Notes: generated from the sequence alone by a model not told the origin. DNA of 35,857 nucleotides from Acidobacteriota bacterium (GCA_019639255.1 JAHBSF010000006.1:90261-126117), one strand, 5' to 3'. Shown: positions 17,754 to 26,744, counted from the first letter of the stretch. Translations and numbers: made by a program.

Positions 17754-17828
17754 CAGAGAACACGGGATACGCAGCACGGGTTTCCGGCATTCGGATTTAT
17801 CCGCTTGATCGGCGTATTCCGCGTTCTC
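17754..17828. repeat. Family C palindrome, copy 1
   Basis: An imperfect palindrome of about 75 bp. The left arm AGAGAACACGGGATACGC pairs with the right arm GCGTATTCCGCGTTCTC. A second copy is at 31176-31277 and half-copies are near 30887-30916 and 34070-34090. It fills most of the 136-base gap between the kelch and MFS genes. Confidence 0.7.
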
Positions 17829-17861
17829 CACACACAGCAACAAACAACGGGCATCAAATAG

Positions 17862-19256
17862 ATGGAACCGCAAGGCGAGCGCGAAGCTGTCGAGAGTCAG
17901 CCGACTATGTCGGTCAACCTGGTTTATTACGGTTGGGTGATAGTAGCCGTATGTTTTGTCGTAATCGCGCTGATTGCTCCATTGCAGTCGTCATTTTCGA
18001 TTTTTTATGTTGCGGTCGTAGATGAGTTTAACTGGAGCCGCAGCAGCACGTCCGGGATACTGGCGCTGCATCTGGTATTGAACGGATTGATGGGTCCGTT
18101 TGCGGGAGGGTTCATTGACCGGTACGGGCCGAAGCACGTAATGCCGGTCGGTGCTGTGGTAACGGCTATCGCTCTTTTTATTCTGAGTCGCGCAACCGAG
18201 CAGTGGCATTTTTACGTGGCGTTCGGGGTGATTGCGGCGGTCGGCAGCACGATGATTCATATCGTGCCGCTAACGACGCTCGTATCGCACTGGTTTGTGC
18301 GGCATCGCGGCACGGCGATCGGTTTGGTCGCGGCGGGGTCGGGTGCGGGGCAACTGGCTCTGATGCCGCTGCTTCAGTACATGATTGAAACGATAGGCTG
18401 GCGCAATGCCTACCTGGCGCTTGGGGCGGCGTTGCTCGTAATTCCGACCGTGCTGATAAGGCTTTTTCTTTTCAGTTATCCCGAAGAGCGCGGGATGTCG
18501 GCTTCGGATGAAATGACTCCTCGGAGAAAACGCGAAACTGTTGAAATCGTCGTTGGGAGCGAGGGGCGGGAAATCGAACGAAAGAGGGGCGTAATCCGGC
18601 GCAACGAGATCATCATCCTCGACCGCGAGTGGGCCGAAAGGGACTGGACGCTCTCAAAGGCCGTCGTCACTTTCAGGTTCTGGGCCATCACGTTGATGAT
18701 GGCGATGTTTGCGGCTGGGTTTTACATCATTTCGGTTCATCTCGTAGCATATCTTAGGGACAAGTCCTACAGTGTGCTGCTCGCCGGTTCGATAGTCGGA
18801 TTGCAGGGGATGTTTAATTTTATTGGCAAGGGGCTGGGCGGAGCGTTGTGCGATCGGATCGGCCGTGAAAAGACGCTGACGCTGAGCATTGCCGCCTTCA
18901 TCATCTGCATACTTCTGCTGAGCCTCGGCGGTGTGATCATAAGCCCGGCGCTGATTTACGTATTCTGCGTGTTCTACGGCGTCGGATACGGAATGGCGGT
19001 GCCGGCATTGATCACTTCATCGAGCGACCTTTTCGGCGGGCGGCACTTTGGGGCGATACTGGGTGTGATATTGCTCGGCGGATTTTTCGGCGGCGCCGCC
19101 GGGACCTGGCTGGGCGGAAAACTGTTCGATGTGACGCAGGGCTATACGGCTAACTTCGTCGTCGGCATCGTTACAATGGTGATTTCATTGGCGCTGATCT
19201 GGAGCGCCAGACCAAGCCGCGTGCGGCTGATACGCAGCGTCGTAGAGAGTGCATAA
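17862..19256 (+). CDS. MFS transporter, monocarboxylate (MCT/OFA)-like
   Basis: A 464-residue permease with about 12 membrane segments and a charged central loop (about 215-255). The N-terminus 'YYGWVIVAVCFVVIALIAP' and the segment 'FNWSRSSTSGILALHLVLNG' are typical of the MCT/oxalate-formate antiporter-like group, which moves monocarboxylates and related anions. 'IDRYGPKHVMP' is the loop 2-3 motif. The chosen ATG lacks a strong ribosome-binding site; the ATG at 17907 ('MSVNLVYYGW') is a reasonable alternative. It is a close relative of the transporter at 25458, so receptor plus MFS pairs appear twice in the cluster. The substrate is unknown. Confidence 0.9.
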   Translation: MEPQGEREAVESQPTMSVNLVYYGWVIVAVCFVVIALIAPLQSSFSIFYVAVVDEFNWSRSSTSGILALHLVLNGLMGPFAGGFIDRYGPKHVMPVGAVVTAIALFILSRATEQWHFYVAFGVIAAVGSTMIHIVPLTTLVSHWFVRHRGTAIGLVAAGSGAGQLALMPLLQYMIETIGWRNAYLALGAALLVIPTVLIRLFLFSYPEERGMSASDEMTPRRKRETVEIVVGSEGREIERKRGVIRRNEIIILDREWAERDWTLSKAVVTFRFWAITLMMAMFAAGFYIISVHLVAYLRDKSYSVLLAGSIVGLQGMFNFIGKGLGGALCDRIGREKTLTLSIAAFIICILLLSLGGVIISPALIYVFCVFYGVGYGMAVPALITSSSDLFGGRHFGAILGVILLGGFFGGAAGTWLGGKLFDVTQGYTANFVVGIVTMVISLALIWSARPSRVRLIRSVVESA

Positions 19257-19301
19257 CGGAATAATCGGCGGAATGTTTGCAGGTAATCTGAGAGGACAGT
19301 T

Positions 19302-20861
19302 ATGGCAAAGAGATTTGCGGCAAATCATAGGGGATTTATAGCGGTTGCATTGCTCGTAACGTTGATGCTGGCCGGAATGGCTGTGCGTCCTGCGAAAAGC
19401 GTAGAGAGCCGTGAGCAGGCTTCGCGCAAGTTTGAATACATGGAGCCGCGTTATCCGAAGATAGCAAACATCACTACAGTGGAGCAGTTGCTGCCGTATG
19501 TGCGCCGGATCGTCACAAGGCCGATGCCGTATACGGGGGATCAGCGTCCGGGCTTTGGGATAAAAGGCGGCGAAAAGGTGCTTTTTATCACTGACAGCGA
19601 TGTCGATCCGCTCGTGGTTGCGGCGTTTATGCGTGTGCTGCGCGAGGAGATGAAGTGCAAGGTTGACGTGTTTCAGGAACAGGGAAACCGGGCGCTGTAC
19701 AAAACGGGAGACATTATGAAGTTTCTCGTAAACAGCAAGCCCGCGGCCTGGATGCTTGGAGGCCCATCGTGGACGGAAGAGGTTGCCAAGCGTGAAGGGT
19801 ACGACAAGGTAATTGGCCAGACCTTCTGGGCCAACAATAACTGCACGCTGAAGCATTACAGCTTTTCTATGGACTGGCCCACGCGCGAGCATCTGGCAAA
19901 CGAGGCCGTGATGTACCCGGAAGAAATCATCGAAGCGCTCGATCGCGTGTCGTGGAAGATTCTGCGGCAAACCGAAACCGTAAGGATTACTGATCCGGAA
20001 GGGACGGACATAACATTTACCTGGTTTCCAGAATACTGGCAGATAATGGACGGGAATGACGGCGGATATTTCCAGAATCTTACGGAAGGATTCGGGACGC
20101 ATCACTACCACCACGGCAGTCTCAAGGATCCGATCATTTCGGGGCACCTGACCGGATATCCGTTTGGAATCGTGCTGCCGAAATCGGACGTGCGTGGGGT
20201 AGTTGCCGGTACATCGGATCATCTGGGGCCGTATCCGCACCTGAAGATACACTTCGAGAACAACAAGATTACGAAACTCGAAGGCGGTGGAGAGTTCGGC
20301 GACGCGTGGAGGCAGTTCATAGAGCAGACAAAGGACATCAAGTACCCGCATCATCCGGGGCCGGGCAACGATTATTTCATCGAGGCGGCGATCGGCACGC
20401 ATCCGAAGGTCATGCGGCCGTTCAATGTATTCGAATCGGCTGCTGCGCGCGGCACCTTCATAGCCGAGCGCGACCGCAGCGGAGTAATACACATCGGCAT
20501 AGGGCAGGCGCTGGATTTGATGTGGGCGCTCAAACGCCCAGAACCGCTGCCGTTTTATCACTTCCACGCGCATCTGTATTTCCCGACTTATACCTGCAGG
20601 CTCAAGGACGGTCGAGAGGTCAAACTGATCGACAAGGGGCGTCTGACGGCGCTCGACGACCCGGAAGTGCGCCGGATCGCCGCGAAATACGGGAACCCGG
20701 ATGAACTGCTGCGCGAGGATTGGGTGCCCGCCATTCCGGGCATCAACGTCGAAGGCGACTATTTCAAGGACTATGCCAACGACCCCGAAACCTATATGAC
20801 GCGCGAACACCGCAAGGTTTACGGCGAACAGATAGACCGCAGCAAAAAGTACTATAAATAA
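19302..20861 (+). CDS. Exported protein, distantly M29-aminopeptidase / NicX-like
   Basis: A 519-residue protein with an N-terminal export signal or anchor (about 10-30). The part 'ILRQTETVRITDPEGTDITF' (about residues 222-241) resembles the 'adxvrItxpxGTDLtf' block of M29 aminopeptidases and of the related 2,5-dihydroxypyridine dioxygenase NicX. The next M29 metal-ligand block 'NLPxGEV' is not recognisable; instead there is a histidine-rich 'FGTHHYHHGS' (about 265-274) and later 'KYPHHPGPGND' and 'FYHFHAHLYF'. These histidines may form a metal site. It is also longer than those enzymes (about 350-420). GAGAGGA precedes the ATG. It ends the second part of the cluster, just before a repeat-filled gap. 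Function is not established; family assignment is tentative. Confidence 0.6.
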   Translation: MAKRFAANHRGFIAVALLVTLMLAGMAVRPAKSVESREQASRKFEYMEPRYPKIANITTVEQLLPYVRRIVTRPMPYTGDQRPGFGIKGGEKVLFITDSDVDPLVVAAFMRVLREEMKCKVDVFQEQGNRALYKTGDIMKFLVNSKPAAWMLGGPSWTEEVAKREGYDKVIGQTFWANNNCTLKHYSFSMDWPTREHLANEAVMYPEEIIEALDRVSWKILRQTETVRITDPEGTDITFTWFPEYWQIMDGNDGGYFQNLTEGFGTHHYHHGSLKDPIISGHLTGYPFGIVLPKSDVRGVVAGTSDHLGPYPHLKIHFENNKITKLEGGGEFGDAWRQFIEQTKDIKYPHHPGPGNDYFIEAAIGTHPKVMRPFNVFESAAARGTFIAERDRSGVIHIGIGQALDLMWALKRPEPLPFYHFHAHLYFPTYTCRLKDGREVKLIDKGRLTALDDPEVRRIAAKYGNPDELLREDWVPAIPGINVEGDYFKDYANDPETYMTREHRKVYGEQIDRSKKYYK

Positions 20862-20969
20862 TAGCGTACACAGCACACCGCACCATTCTTGCAATGTTAT
20901 TTATTACGAGGTGACCGACTAATCAGTCGCGATGTTTATAGAATTTGGAAGCGGAGTATGAAGTGTAGT

Positions 20970-21127
20970 GTCAATCAAGTACTTCGAGTTTATCAGCCGC
21001 GGAGCGGCGAAAGATCTTTCGCCCTTTCAGGGCTCGGGCGTTTTGTTTCTGCTGACCTGGCGCTCGCGCACCAGGCTACAGATCTTTCGCCGCTCCGCGG
21101 CTGATAAACTCGAAGTACTTGATTGAC
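20970..21127. repeat. Family B palindromic element with perfect 48-bp inverted ends
   Basis: A 158-bp element. Bases 20970-21017 are the exact reverse complement of 21080-21127: 48 of 48 positions, starting GTCAATCAAGTACTTCGAGT. The 62-base centre has smaller palindromes, including CCCTTTCAGGGCT and GACCTGGCGCTCGCGCACCAGG. The inner ends (CAGCCGCGGAGCGGCGAAAG) are shared with the other family B copies. Confidence 0.95.
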
Positions 21128-21180
21128 ATTGCCAGCAGGAATTGACAGTGCCAACAGGAGTCGCGGCGCAGCGGCCACGA

Positions 21181-21212
21181 ATGAAAATTCAGGCGGTGGC
21201 CCTGATTTTCAT
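21181..21212. repeat. Small ATGAAAAT-ended hairpin
   Basis: The left arm ATGAAAATTCAGG and right arm CCTGATTTTCAT pair with one unpaired base and a short loop. A similar hairpin is at 33411-33454, also next to a family B element. Confidence 0.6.
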
Positions 21213-21215
21213 CTA

Positions 21216-21433
21216 AGAGCGTGTTTTGAAAGCCCCGAAGGGGCGAAGGATGTGTAGCCTGGTGCGCAAGCGCCAGGTCAAATCGAGAAACGCTTCCGAG
21301 CCCTGAAAGGGCGAAAGAACTATACAGGATCTTCCGCTCTTTCAGGGCTGAAATTGATGTTGGCGTGATACCCAGGGCTTACGCTGCTGGGCTACAGATC
21401 TTTCGCCCCTTCGGGGCTTTCAAAACACGCTCT
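21216..21433. repeat. Family B palindromic element with perfect 32-bp inverted ends
   Basis: A 218-bp element. Bases 21216-21247 are the exact reverse complement of 21402-21433 (begins AGAGCGTGTTTTGAAAGCCC). The interior holds GCCTGGTGCGCAAGCGCCAG, GAGCCCTGAAAGGGC and CCCAGGGCTTACGCTGCTGG palindromes also seen in other copies. A related start (GGGCGTGTCTTAAAAGCCCC) appears at the window's right edge. Confidence 0.93.
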
Positions 21434-21452
21434 AAGTATCCAGGAGCGATCG

Positions 21453-22022
21453 GTGTTGAGAATCTGCAGATCGGAAACAGGTCTTATGAGGCGGCGGCTG
21501 GTATTGCTTCTGTGTATGTTGGCTTTTGGCTCCGTGGCAGGGGGCAATGCGATCGATTCGCGTGTTAGCGAAATGCAGGAACCCGAATGGCGCCTGCTGT
21601 TGCCCGAGGATGAAGGCAGGGTGGAGGTAGAGCTGTCGTGTTCAAACTGTCACGGGTTGAAGCAACTGATCACGCAGCGGAAGTCCGAAGCCGGGTGGCG
21701 AGCCTCTGTTCAGAAGATGGCGTCAAGTTACCAGGCGCCTATAGACAGAGAGGATTTCCCCATACTCGTTTCATATCTTTCAAAGCATTTCGGCGAGGGA
21801 AATGTAATCGAGGAACTTCCCATAAACATAAACTCCTGTTCGGCGGCGGTGCTCAAGCGGTTGCCTGGAATTTCGACGGAAACGGCAGAGGAGATCATAC
21901 GGTTTCGAGACTCCAACGGTCGCTTCACCAATGTGGAAGACCTGTTGCACGTCAAGGGAATTGATAAAGGTACATACAGGAAGCTCAAGGCATTCATCAC
22001 TGTAGGAGAAAGTACGAAGTGA
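21453..22022 (+). CDS. Exported haem-binding (CxxCH) plus helix-hairpin-helix (ComEA-like) fusion protein
   Basis: A 189-residue protein. A signal peptide ('RRRLVLLLCMLAFGSVAGG') is followed by 'LSCSNCHGLKQLITQRKSEA' with a CxxCH haem motif (C63, C66, H67), then 'WRASVQKMAS' and 'FPILVSYLSKHFG', resembling the single-haem domain of quinohaemoprotein amine dehydrogenase alpha subunits. The C-terminal part 'NINSCSAAVLKRLPGISTET' and 'RFTNVEDLLHVKGIDKGTYR' is a ComEA-like double helix-hairpin-helix. GTG at 21453 has AGGAG six bases upstream; the ATG at 21486 is an alternative. It lies 130 bases before the second receptor. A cytochrome domain joined to a HhH module is unusual; its partner is unknown. 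Confidence 0.83.
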   Translation: MLRICRSETGLMRRRLVLLLCMLAFGSVAGGNAIDSRVSEMQEPEWRLLLPEDEGRVEVELSCSNCHGLKQLITQRKSEAGWRASVQKMASSYQAPIDREDFPILVSYLSKHFGEGNVIEELPININSCSAAVLKRLPGISTETAEEIIRFRDSNGRFTNVEDLLHVKGIDKGTYRKLKAFITVGESTK

Positions 22023-22152
22023 GGTTGGATCTCTCTTCGAAGACCGTCAACCACCAGTTGCACGGCGTGTCCCGGTTGCTGTTGCACAATGTGCATGCCG
22101 TTGCGAGGGCGCGTTGCCCGAATGACGCGGCCCACACCTTAGGAGGCGAGTC

Positions 22153-25100
22153 ATGAAATCGAAACCGAACATCCGAATTGCCGTTGTATTCTCTGTTTTG
22201 TTGATGTTGCCTGCGATTGCGTCGGCGCAAACTACTACTGCGTCGTTGCTCGGTTCCGTGCGGGACCAGTCGGGCGCAGTAGTGGCCAACGCGACGGTTA
22301 CGGCTAAAAACACCAGAACGGGTTTGGAGCGAAAGGTAGCCACCGACGAGTCGGGGCGCTATCGCATCAGCGAACTCCTGCCCGGAGAGTATCAGGTGCA
22401 GGTCGAACAGCCCGGGTTTACCACCGGTGTGCGCGACGGTGTAGTCCTGACGGTAGGGCGCGAAGTGCAGGTCGATTTTTCCCTTACCGTTGGCGACATC
22501 AGCGAAAAGACCATCATTACAAGTGGTACGGCGTATGTCGAAACCACAAATCCCACGATTTCCGGTCTGGTCAATCAACGGACCATCCAGGAATTGCCCA
22601 TCAACGGCCGCGACGTGTTCCAGTTGACCACGCTGCAAACCGGCGTGACAAGTTCAGCGTCGCTGACAGGGGGCGGAGGTCTGGGCAGCAATCCCACGCT
22701 CGTGGGACCGGGCAGCGCGAAGATCTCGGTAAACGGCGCCCGCATCACCGCCAATCAGTTTTTGCTCGACGGCACGACAGTTAACGACGCGTTCAACAAT
22801 ACGCCGGGCGGACTCTCAGGCAGCTTTCTCGGCGTAGATGCGTTGCAGGAATTTCAGGTCATCACAAACAGCTACGGTGCAGAATTCGGTCAGGCGGGCG
22901 GCGCCGTAGTCAATGCGGTGACGAAGTCCGGAACCAACAACCTTCACGGAACAGCCTTCTGGTTTCACCGCAACTCGGCCTTCGACGCCAAGAATCGTTT
23001 TGATCCCGTTGATGCGCCGATCCCTGGTTTCAAACGCAACCAGTTCGGCGGCACCATCGGAGGCCCGATAGTACAGGACAAGACTTTTTTCTTCGGGAGT
23101 TATGAGGGCCTTCGGCAGGATCTCGGATTATCGAGAATATTCACGGTTCCCACAGCCTCCGCCCGTGCTCGCGCAGTCCCGTCGGTCAGGCCTTACATCG
23201 ACCTCTATCCGCAACCCAACGGACGGCAACTGAACGCCGACACTGCCCAGTACGTGCGCCCCGCCAAAGACATCACGGGCGAGGACCAGTTCATGATCAG
23301 GGGTGATCACACCTTCTCGGCCAACAACAGATTTGCTGCAAGGTATACGTTCAGCGATTCGGATTACGTATTCGCGAGCGGCCCGATTCAGAACACGCTT
23401 ACAATTGCGCGCAATCAGTACGCGACCTTGAGCGACACGCACGTATTCAGCCAGAAGCTGGTCAATGTAGCCCGTTTCGGTTTCAATCGCTCGTTTATCG
23501 AGGGTACCGAACCGTTTGTGGTCAGCGTACCTACAAGCCTGTCGTTTATACCGGGACATCCGATGGGAGGCTTTTTCGGACTCGCCGACGTTTCGCCTCT
23601 GGCCAATTCGCTGCAAGTGCCGAGAAAGTTCACTTACAACGTATTTGAGTTCAGCGATCAGGTTACGTGGACGCAGGGCGGACACACCATAAAATTCGGC
23701 GGTCTCATACGCCGTATGCAATTCAACAGCCTGCAGGGGCGCGCAGAGGACGGAGTATTCATATTCCAGAACCTCAACGCGTTCCTGAATGCACAGCCGC
23801 AGGCTTTTGTAGCACCGAGGCCGGGATCGAGTTTCTATCGCGGGATACGGCAGACGATCTTCGCTCCCTATATCCAGAACGACTGGCGCGTGCGCCCGAA
23901 CCTGACCATCAACCTGGGGCTGCGCTACGAAACCCATTCGACTCCGACCGAAGTCAACGGATTGCTGGCGAATCTGCGGCGGCCCACGGATGCCGCTCCG
24001 ACAATCGGACCTCCTTTTATGCAGAATCCGAGCAGGAAGAATTTCGCTCCGCGCGTGGGATTCGCCTGGCAGCCCTTTGACAGTAAGACTTCGATACGGG
24101 GCGGCTTCGGCGTATTCGACGTAGTACTCCTGCCCTACAATTACCGGAGCGAAATAACCCTGCAACCGCCGTTTTCCGTCACGGCGCAGGTTGCACCGGC
24201 GCCTTTCCCGAATGCATTCGATTTGATCAACAACGATGTTTCGTTGCCCGAATTCAATGCTTTTTCTTTTGAAACCAACCGGCCTTACGTCATGCAGTAC
24301 AACCTGTCGGTACAGCGCGAAGTGGGTTGGGACACAGTTGTATCGCTGGCGTACGTAGGTTCGCGCGGTGTGCATCTGACGCGCCGCAACAACATCAATC
24401 TTCGCACCGACGTAATCATCGGCCCGGACGGTTCGCGGTCATTCCCCGTAATAGCCACCAACCAGATCAGGCCTCGTTTGCTCAATCCGCGGTTCGGTCA
24501 GGTCAGGTTGACCACTATGGATGCAAACTCGAATTACAATGCGCTGCAGTTTAACATCAGCAAACGATTCAGCCGCAATTTCGAGTTTACGACCTCCTAC
24601 ACCTGGGCCAAGGCCATAGACGATGCCGCCGATTACACCGGAGCGATAGCCAACATTCCGGCCGGCGCGCAGGCGCAGGACACCTACAACCTCAGGAACG
24701 AACGCGGCCGGTCGAATTTCGACATCCGCCATAACTTTGCGTCGGGTTTCGTCTACAACATACCGTGGGGAGCGGGACTTACGGGCGCGGCGAAAGTAAT
24801 TGGCTACGGCTGGCAGTTCAACGGATTCATCAGCGCCAGAACCGGATTCCCGTTCAGCCCGCTGCTTGGGTTCGACCGCGCGCAGGATGGAACGCAGCAA
24901 ACCGGTAACACGGTTGGACAGCGTCCCAACCTCGTTTCCGGCAGGAGTTTCCAGAGCATAGTTACCGGTAATCCCGACAGGTTCTTCGATCCTGCAGCCT
25001 TTACGCTGCCGGCTCAGGGAACTTACGGCAATGTGGGCAGGAACGTGCTCACCGGCCCGAACTTCGTAACCGCGGATCTTGGGCTGACCAAGAATACGAA

Positions 25101-25293
25101 CATAACCGAGGCGTTGCGGTTTCAGTTCAGAGTTGAAGTATTCAATTTCTTCAACAAGGTCAACTTTGCATTGCCCGACAATCTGGTTGTGTTCTCCAAC
25201 GCAACTGGCGCCGTTCCCGGAAACTCGGGCGTCATTACGAGAACGGCCAATACAGCGCGCCAGTTGCAACTGGCATTGAAGTTCATCTTTTGA
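22153..25293 (+). CDS. TonB-dependent receptor, Oar-like, second copy
   Basis: A 1,046-residue paralogue of the 1678 receptor with the same order: signal peptide (cleavage near 'IASAQ'), carboxypeptidase-regulatory-like domain ('TASLLGSVRDQSGAVVANAT'), plug with 'IQELPINGRDVFQLTTL' and 'VNAVTKSGTNNLHGTAFWF', then a long beta-barrel ending 'RQLQLALKFIF'. The ATG is six bases after a perfect AGGAGG (22141-22146), the strongest ribosome-binding site in the window. It is followed by an MFS transporter, repeating the receptor/transporter theme. The extracellular-loop regions differ from the first copy, so ligands may differ. Confidence 0.94.
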   Translation: MKSKPNIRIAVVFSVLLMLPAIASAQTTTASLLGSVRDQSGAVVANATVTAKNTRTGLERKVATDESGRYRISELLPGEYQVQVEQPGFTTGVRDGVVLTVGREVQVDFSLTVGDISEKTIITSGTAYVETTNPTISGLVNQRTIQELPINGRDVFQLTTLQTGVTSSASLTGGGGLGSNPTLVGPGSAKISVNGARITANQFLLDGTTVNDAFNNTPGGLSGSFLGVDALQEFQVITNSYGAEFGQAGGAVVNAVTKSGTNNLHGTAFWFHRNSAFDAKNRFDPVDAPIPGFKRNQFGGTIGGPIVQDKTFFFGSYEGLRQDLGLSRIFTVPTASARARAVPSVRPYIDLYPQPNGRQLNADTAQYVRPAKDITGEDQFMIRGDHTFSANNRFAARYTFSDSDYVFASGPIQNTLTIARNQYATLSDTHVFSQKLVNVARFGFNRSFIEGTEPFVVSVPTSLSFIPGHPMGGFFGLADVSPLANSLQVPRKFTYNVFEFSDQVTWTQGGHTIKFGGLIRRMQFNSLQGRAEDGVFIFQNLNAFLNAQPQAFVAPRPGSSFYRGIRQTIFAPYIQNDWRVRPNLTINLGLRYETHSTPTEVNGLLANLRRPTDAAPTIGPPFMQNPSRKNFAPRVGFAWQPFDSKTSIRGGFGVFDVVLLPYNYRSEITLQPPFSVTAQVAPAPFPNAFDLINNDVSLPEFNAFSFETNRPYVMQYNLSVQREVGWDTVVSLAYVGSRGVHLTRRNNINLRTDVIIGPDGSRSFPVIATNQIRPRLLNPRFGQVRLTTMDANSNYNALQFNISKRFSRNFEFTTSYTWAKAIDDAADYTGAIANIPAGAQAQDTYNLRNERGRSNFDIRHNFASGFVYNIPWGAGLTGAAKVIGYGWQFNGFISARTGFPFSPLLGFDRAQDGTQQTGNTVGQRPNLVSGRSFQSIVTGNPDRFFDPAAFTLPAQGTYGNVGRNVLTGPNFVTADLGLTKNTNITEALRFQFRVEVFNFFNKVNFALPDNLVVFSNATGAVPGNSGVITRTANTARQLQLALKFIF

Positions 25294-25318
25294 ACGGAAA
25301 TTTGGGTTAGGGAGAAGT

Positions 25319-25410
25319 AGAGATAACGGAACAAACGAAATGATACGAAAATTACGGAAAAGTTGAATATTTCCGTTTGTTCCGTCTTATTACGTTTGTT
25401 CCGTTATCTC
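25319..25410. repeat. Family A dispersed palindrome, copy 3
   Basis: Left arm AGAGATAACGGAACAAACGA, centre GGAAAAGTTGAATATTTCCG, right arm TACGTTTGTTCCGTTATCTC. It separates the second receptor from the following MFS gene and ends about 48 bases before that start codon. Confidence 0.88.
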
Positions 25411-25457
25411 TGTTCTCTTTATGTAATCAGGTGCAAAAACTCGATACACAACAGGAA

Positions 25458-26744
25458 ATGGCAGTGCGCCCGGAATCGGGTATTTACTACGGCTGGGTGA
25501 TAGTCGCCGTTTGTTTCGGAGTGATCGCACTGATCTCTCCGGTGCTGGGATCGTTTTCGGTTTTTTACGCCGCAGTGCTGGGCGATTTCAGTTGGAGTCG
25601 GGGCAGCACAGCGATTGCCATGTCGATTCATCTGGTTGTGAGCGGGCTTACTGCGCCAGTCGCCGGCGGCCTCGTAGACCGCTACGGGCCGAGGCGCGTG
25701 ATGCCAATCGGGGCGCTGATTACCGCTGCCGCCCTTGTATGGCTCAGCCGAAGCACGCAGCTCTGGCATTTCTACCTCGGTTTCGGCGTCGTCGCCGCAA
25801 TCGGGAGTGCGATGCTCAACACCGTGCCCCTGATGACCGTCGTCTCGCATTGGTTCGAGCGGCGGCGCGGCACTGCGATGGGCATTGTGACGATGGGGCA
25901 GGGTGCGGGACAGCTCGCGCTGATGCTTATACAGATGCTGATCGGCGGCATAGGGTGGCGCAACACCTACCTGGTTCTGGCCGCATCGATCGCCGTTGTT
26001 CCGACAACATTGATCTATTTGTTCCTGTATCTTCGTCCTTCGGATCGTGGTGTAGCGGGCGATGCCCAGCGCGCAAACGAAGAGGATAGCAGCAGGGGAA
26101 GAAGTGAAGTTGTCATTGTTGATAGGCAATGGGCCGATACGGAATGGACGGTATGGCGCGCCGTCGGGACGTTTCGATTCTGGGCGTTGATGCTGATGAT
26201 GGCGTGTTTTGCAACGGGTTTCTTTCTGGTGTCGACTCACCTGATAGTCTTTCTTACAGACAAGGGATACAGCGCGGTGCTCGCGGCATCGGTGCTCGGC
26301 GTGCAGGGAGTCATCAACATAGCCGGGAGGTTTTCTGGCGGCGTCCTGGCCGACCGTCTGGGCCGCGAATGGACGATCACGCTGAGTTCAGGACTGTTTA
26401 TCGTCTGCGTCGTTTTGCTCAACGCCGCCGGATGGGCCGTGAGTCCGCTGCTGGTTTATTCGTTCGCTGTTTTTTATGCAATGGGTTCGGGAATGACGTT
26501 GCCTGCACTGTCTGCTGCGGCTGCGGACCTGTTTCAGGGCAAACATTTCGGCTCGATTTTCGGCGTGATTATGTTGGGAGGGCTTTGCGGAGGCGCCATC
26601 GGCGCATGGCTCGGAGGACGGCTCGTAGACCTGACGAACGCCTACAGCGTGAATTTCATTGTCGCTGCAACGGTAATGGTGGCATCGGCGGCGCTGATAT
26701 GGAAGGCGCGTCCGAGCAGGGTTCGCGTAATCAGACGAATCTGA
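25458..26744 (+). CDS. MFS transporter, monocarboxylate (MCT/OFA)-like, second copy
   Basis: A 428-residue permease closely similar to the 17862 protein: 'YYGWVIVAVCFGVIALISP', 'FSWSRGSTAIAMSIHLVVSG' and 'VDRYGPRRVMP', with a shorter charged central loop. The open frame extends upstream to a TTG inside the family A palindrome, but homology begins only after 'QQEMAVRPESG', so the ATG at 25458 is preferred; AGGA lies just upstream. The stop TGA (26742-26744) directly touches the terminal repeat of a family B element. It probably imports a small organic acid after passage through the neighbouring receptor; this is inferred from position. Confidence 0.88.
   Translation: MAVRPESGIYYGWVIVAVCFGVIALISPVLGSFSVFYAAVLGDFSWSRGSTAIAMSIHLVVSGLTAPVAGGLVDRYGPRRVMPIGALITAAALVWLSRSTQLWHFYLGFGVVAAIGSAMLNTVPLMTVVSHWFERRRGTAMGIVTMGQGAGQLALMLIQMLIGGIGWRNTYLVLAASIAVVPTTLIYLFLYLRPSDRGVAGDAQRANEEDSSRGRSEVVIVDRQWADTEWTVWRAVGTFRFWALMLMMACFATGFFLVSTHLIVFLTDKGYSAVLAASVLGVQGVINIAGRFSGGVLADRLGREWTITLSSGLFIVCVVLLNAAGWAVSPLLVYSFAVFYAMGSGMTLPALSAAAADLFQGKHFGSIFGVIMLGGLCGGAIGAWLGGRLVDLTNAYSVNFIVAATVMVASAALIWKARPSRVRVIRRI

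Larger units (their letters stand above)
20862..21452. other. 591-base gap filled by family B palindromes
   Basis: No believable gene is present. The stretch holds two nested palindromic elements (20970-21127 and 21216-21433) and between them a small hairpin with ATGAAAAT/ATTTTCAT ends at 21181-21212. Short open frames in this gap only read through the palindromes. Confidence 0.8.

Noticed and set aside
19185-20894. 569-residue minus-strand frame opposite the M29-like gene
   Set aside because: The + strand frame has a signal peptide, ribosome-binding site and family motif; the minus frame has none.
20889-21178. Two opposite-strand frames with the same peptide (VNQVLRVYQPRSGERS)
   Set aside because: They are a direct result of the perfect 48-bp inverted repeat; neither has a ribosome-binding site or homology.
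20970-21433. CRISPR array
   Set aside because: The repeats are inverted and nested, not direct and evenly spaced, and no cas gene is present.
25377-25457. Upstream TTG start of the second MCT-like transporter
   Set aside because: The start lies inside a family A palindrome and the extra 27 residues do not match the paralogue.
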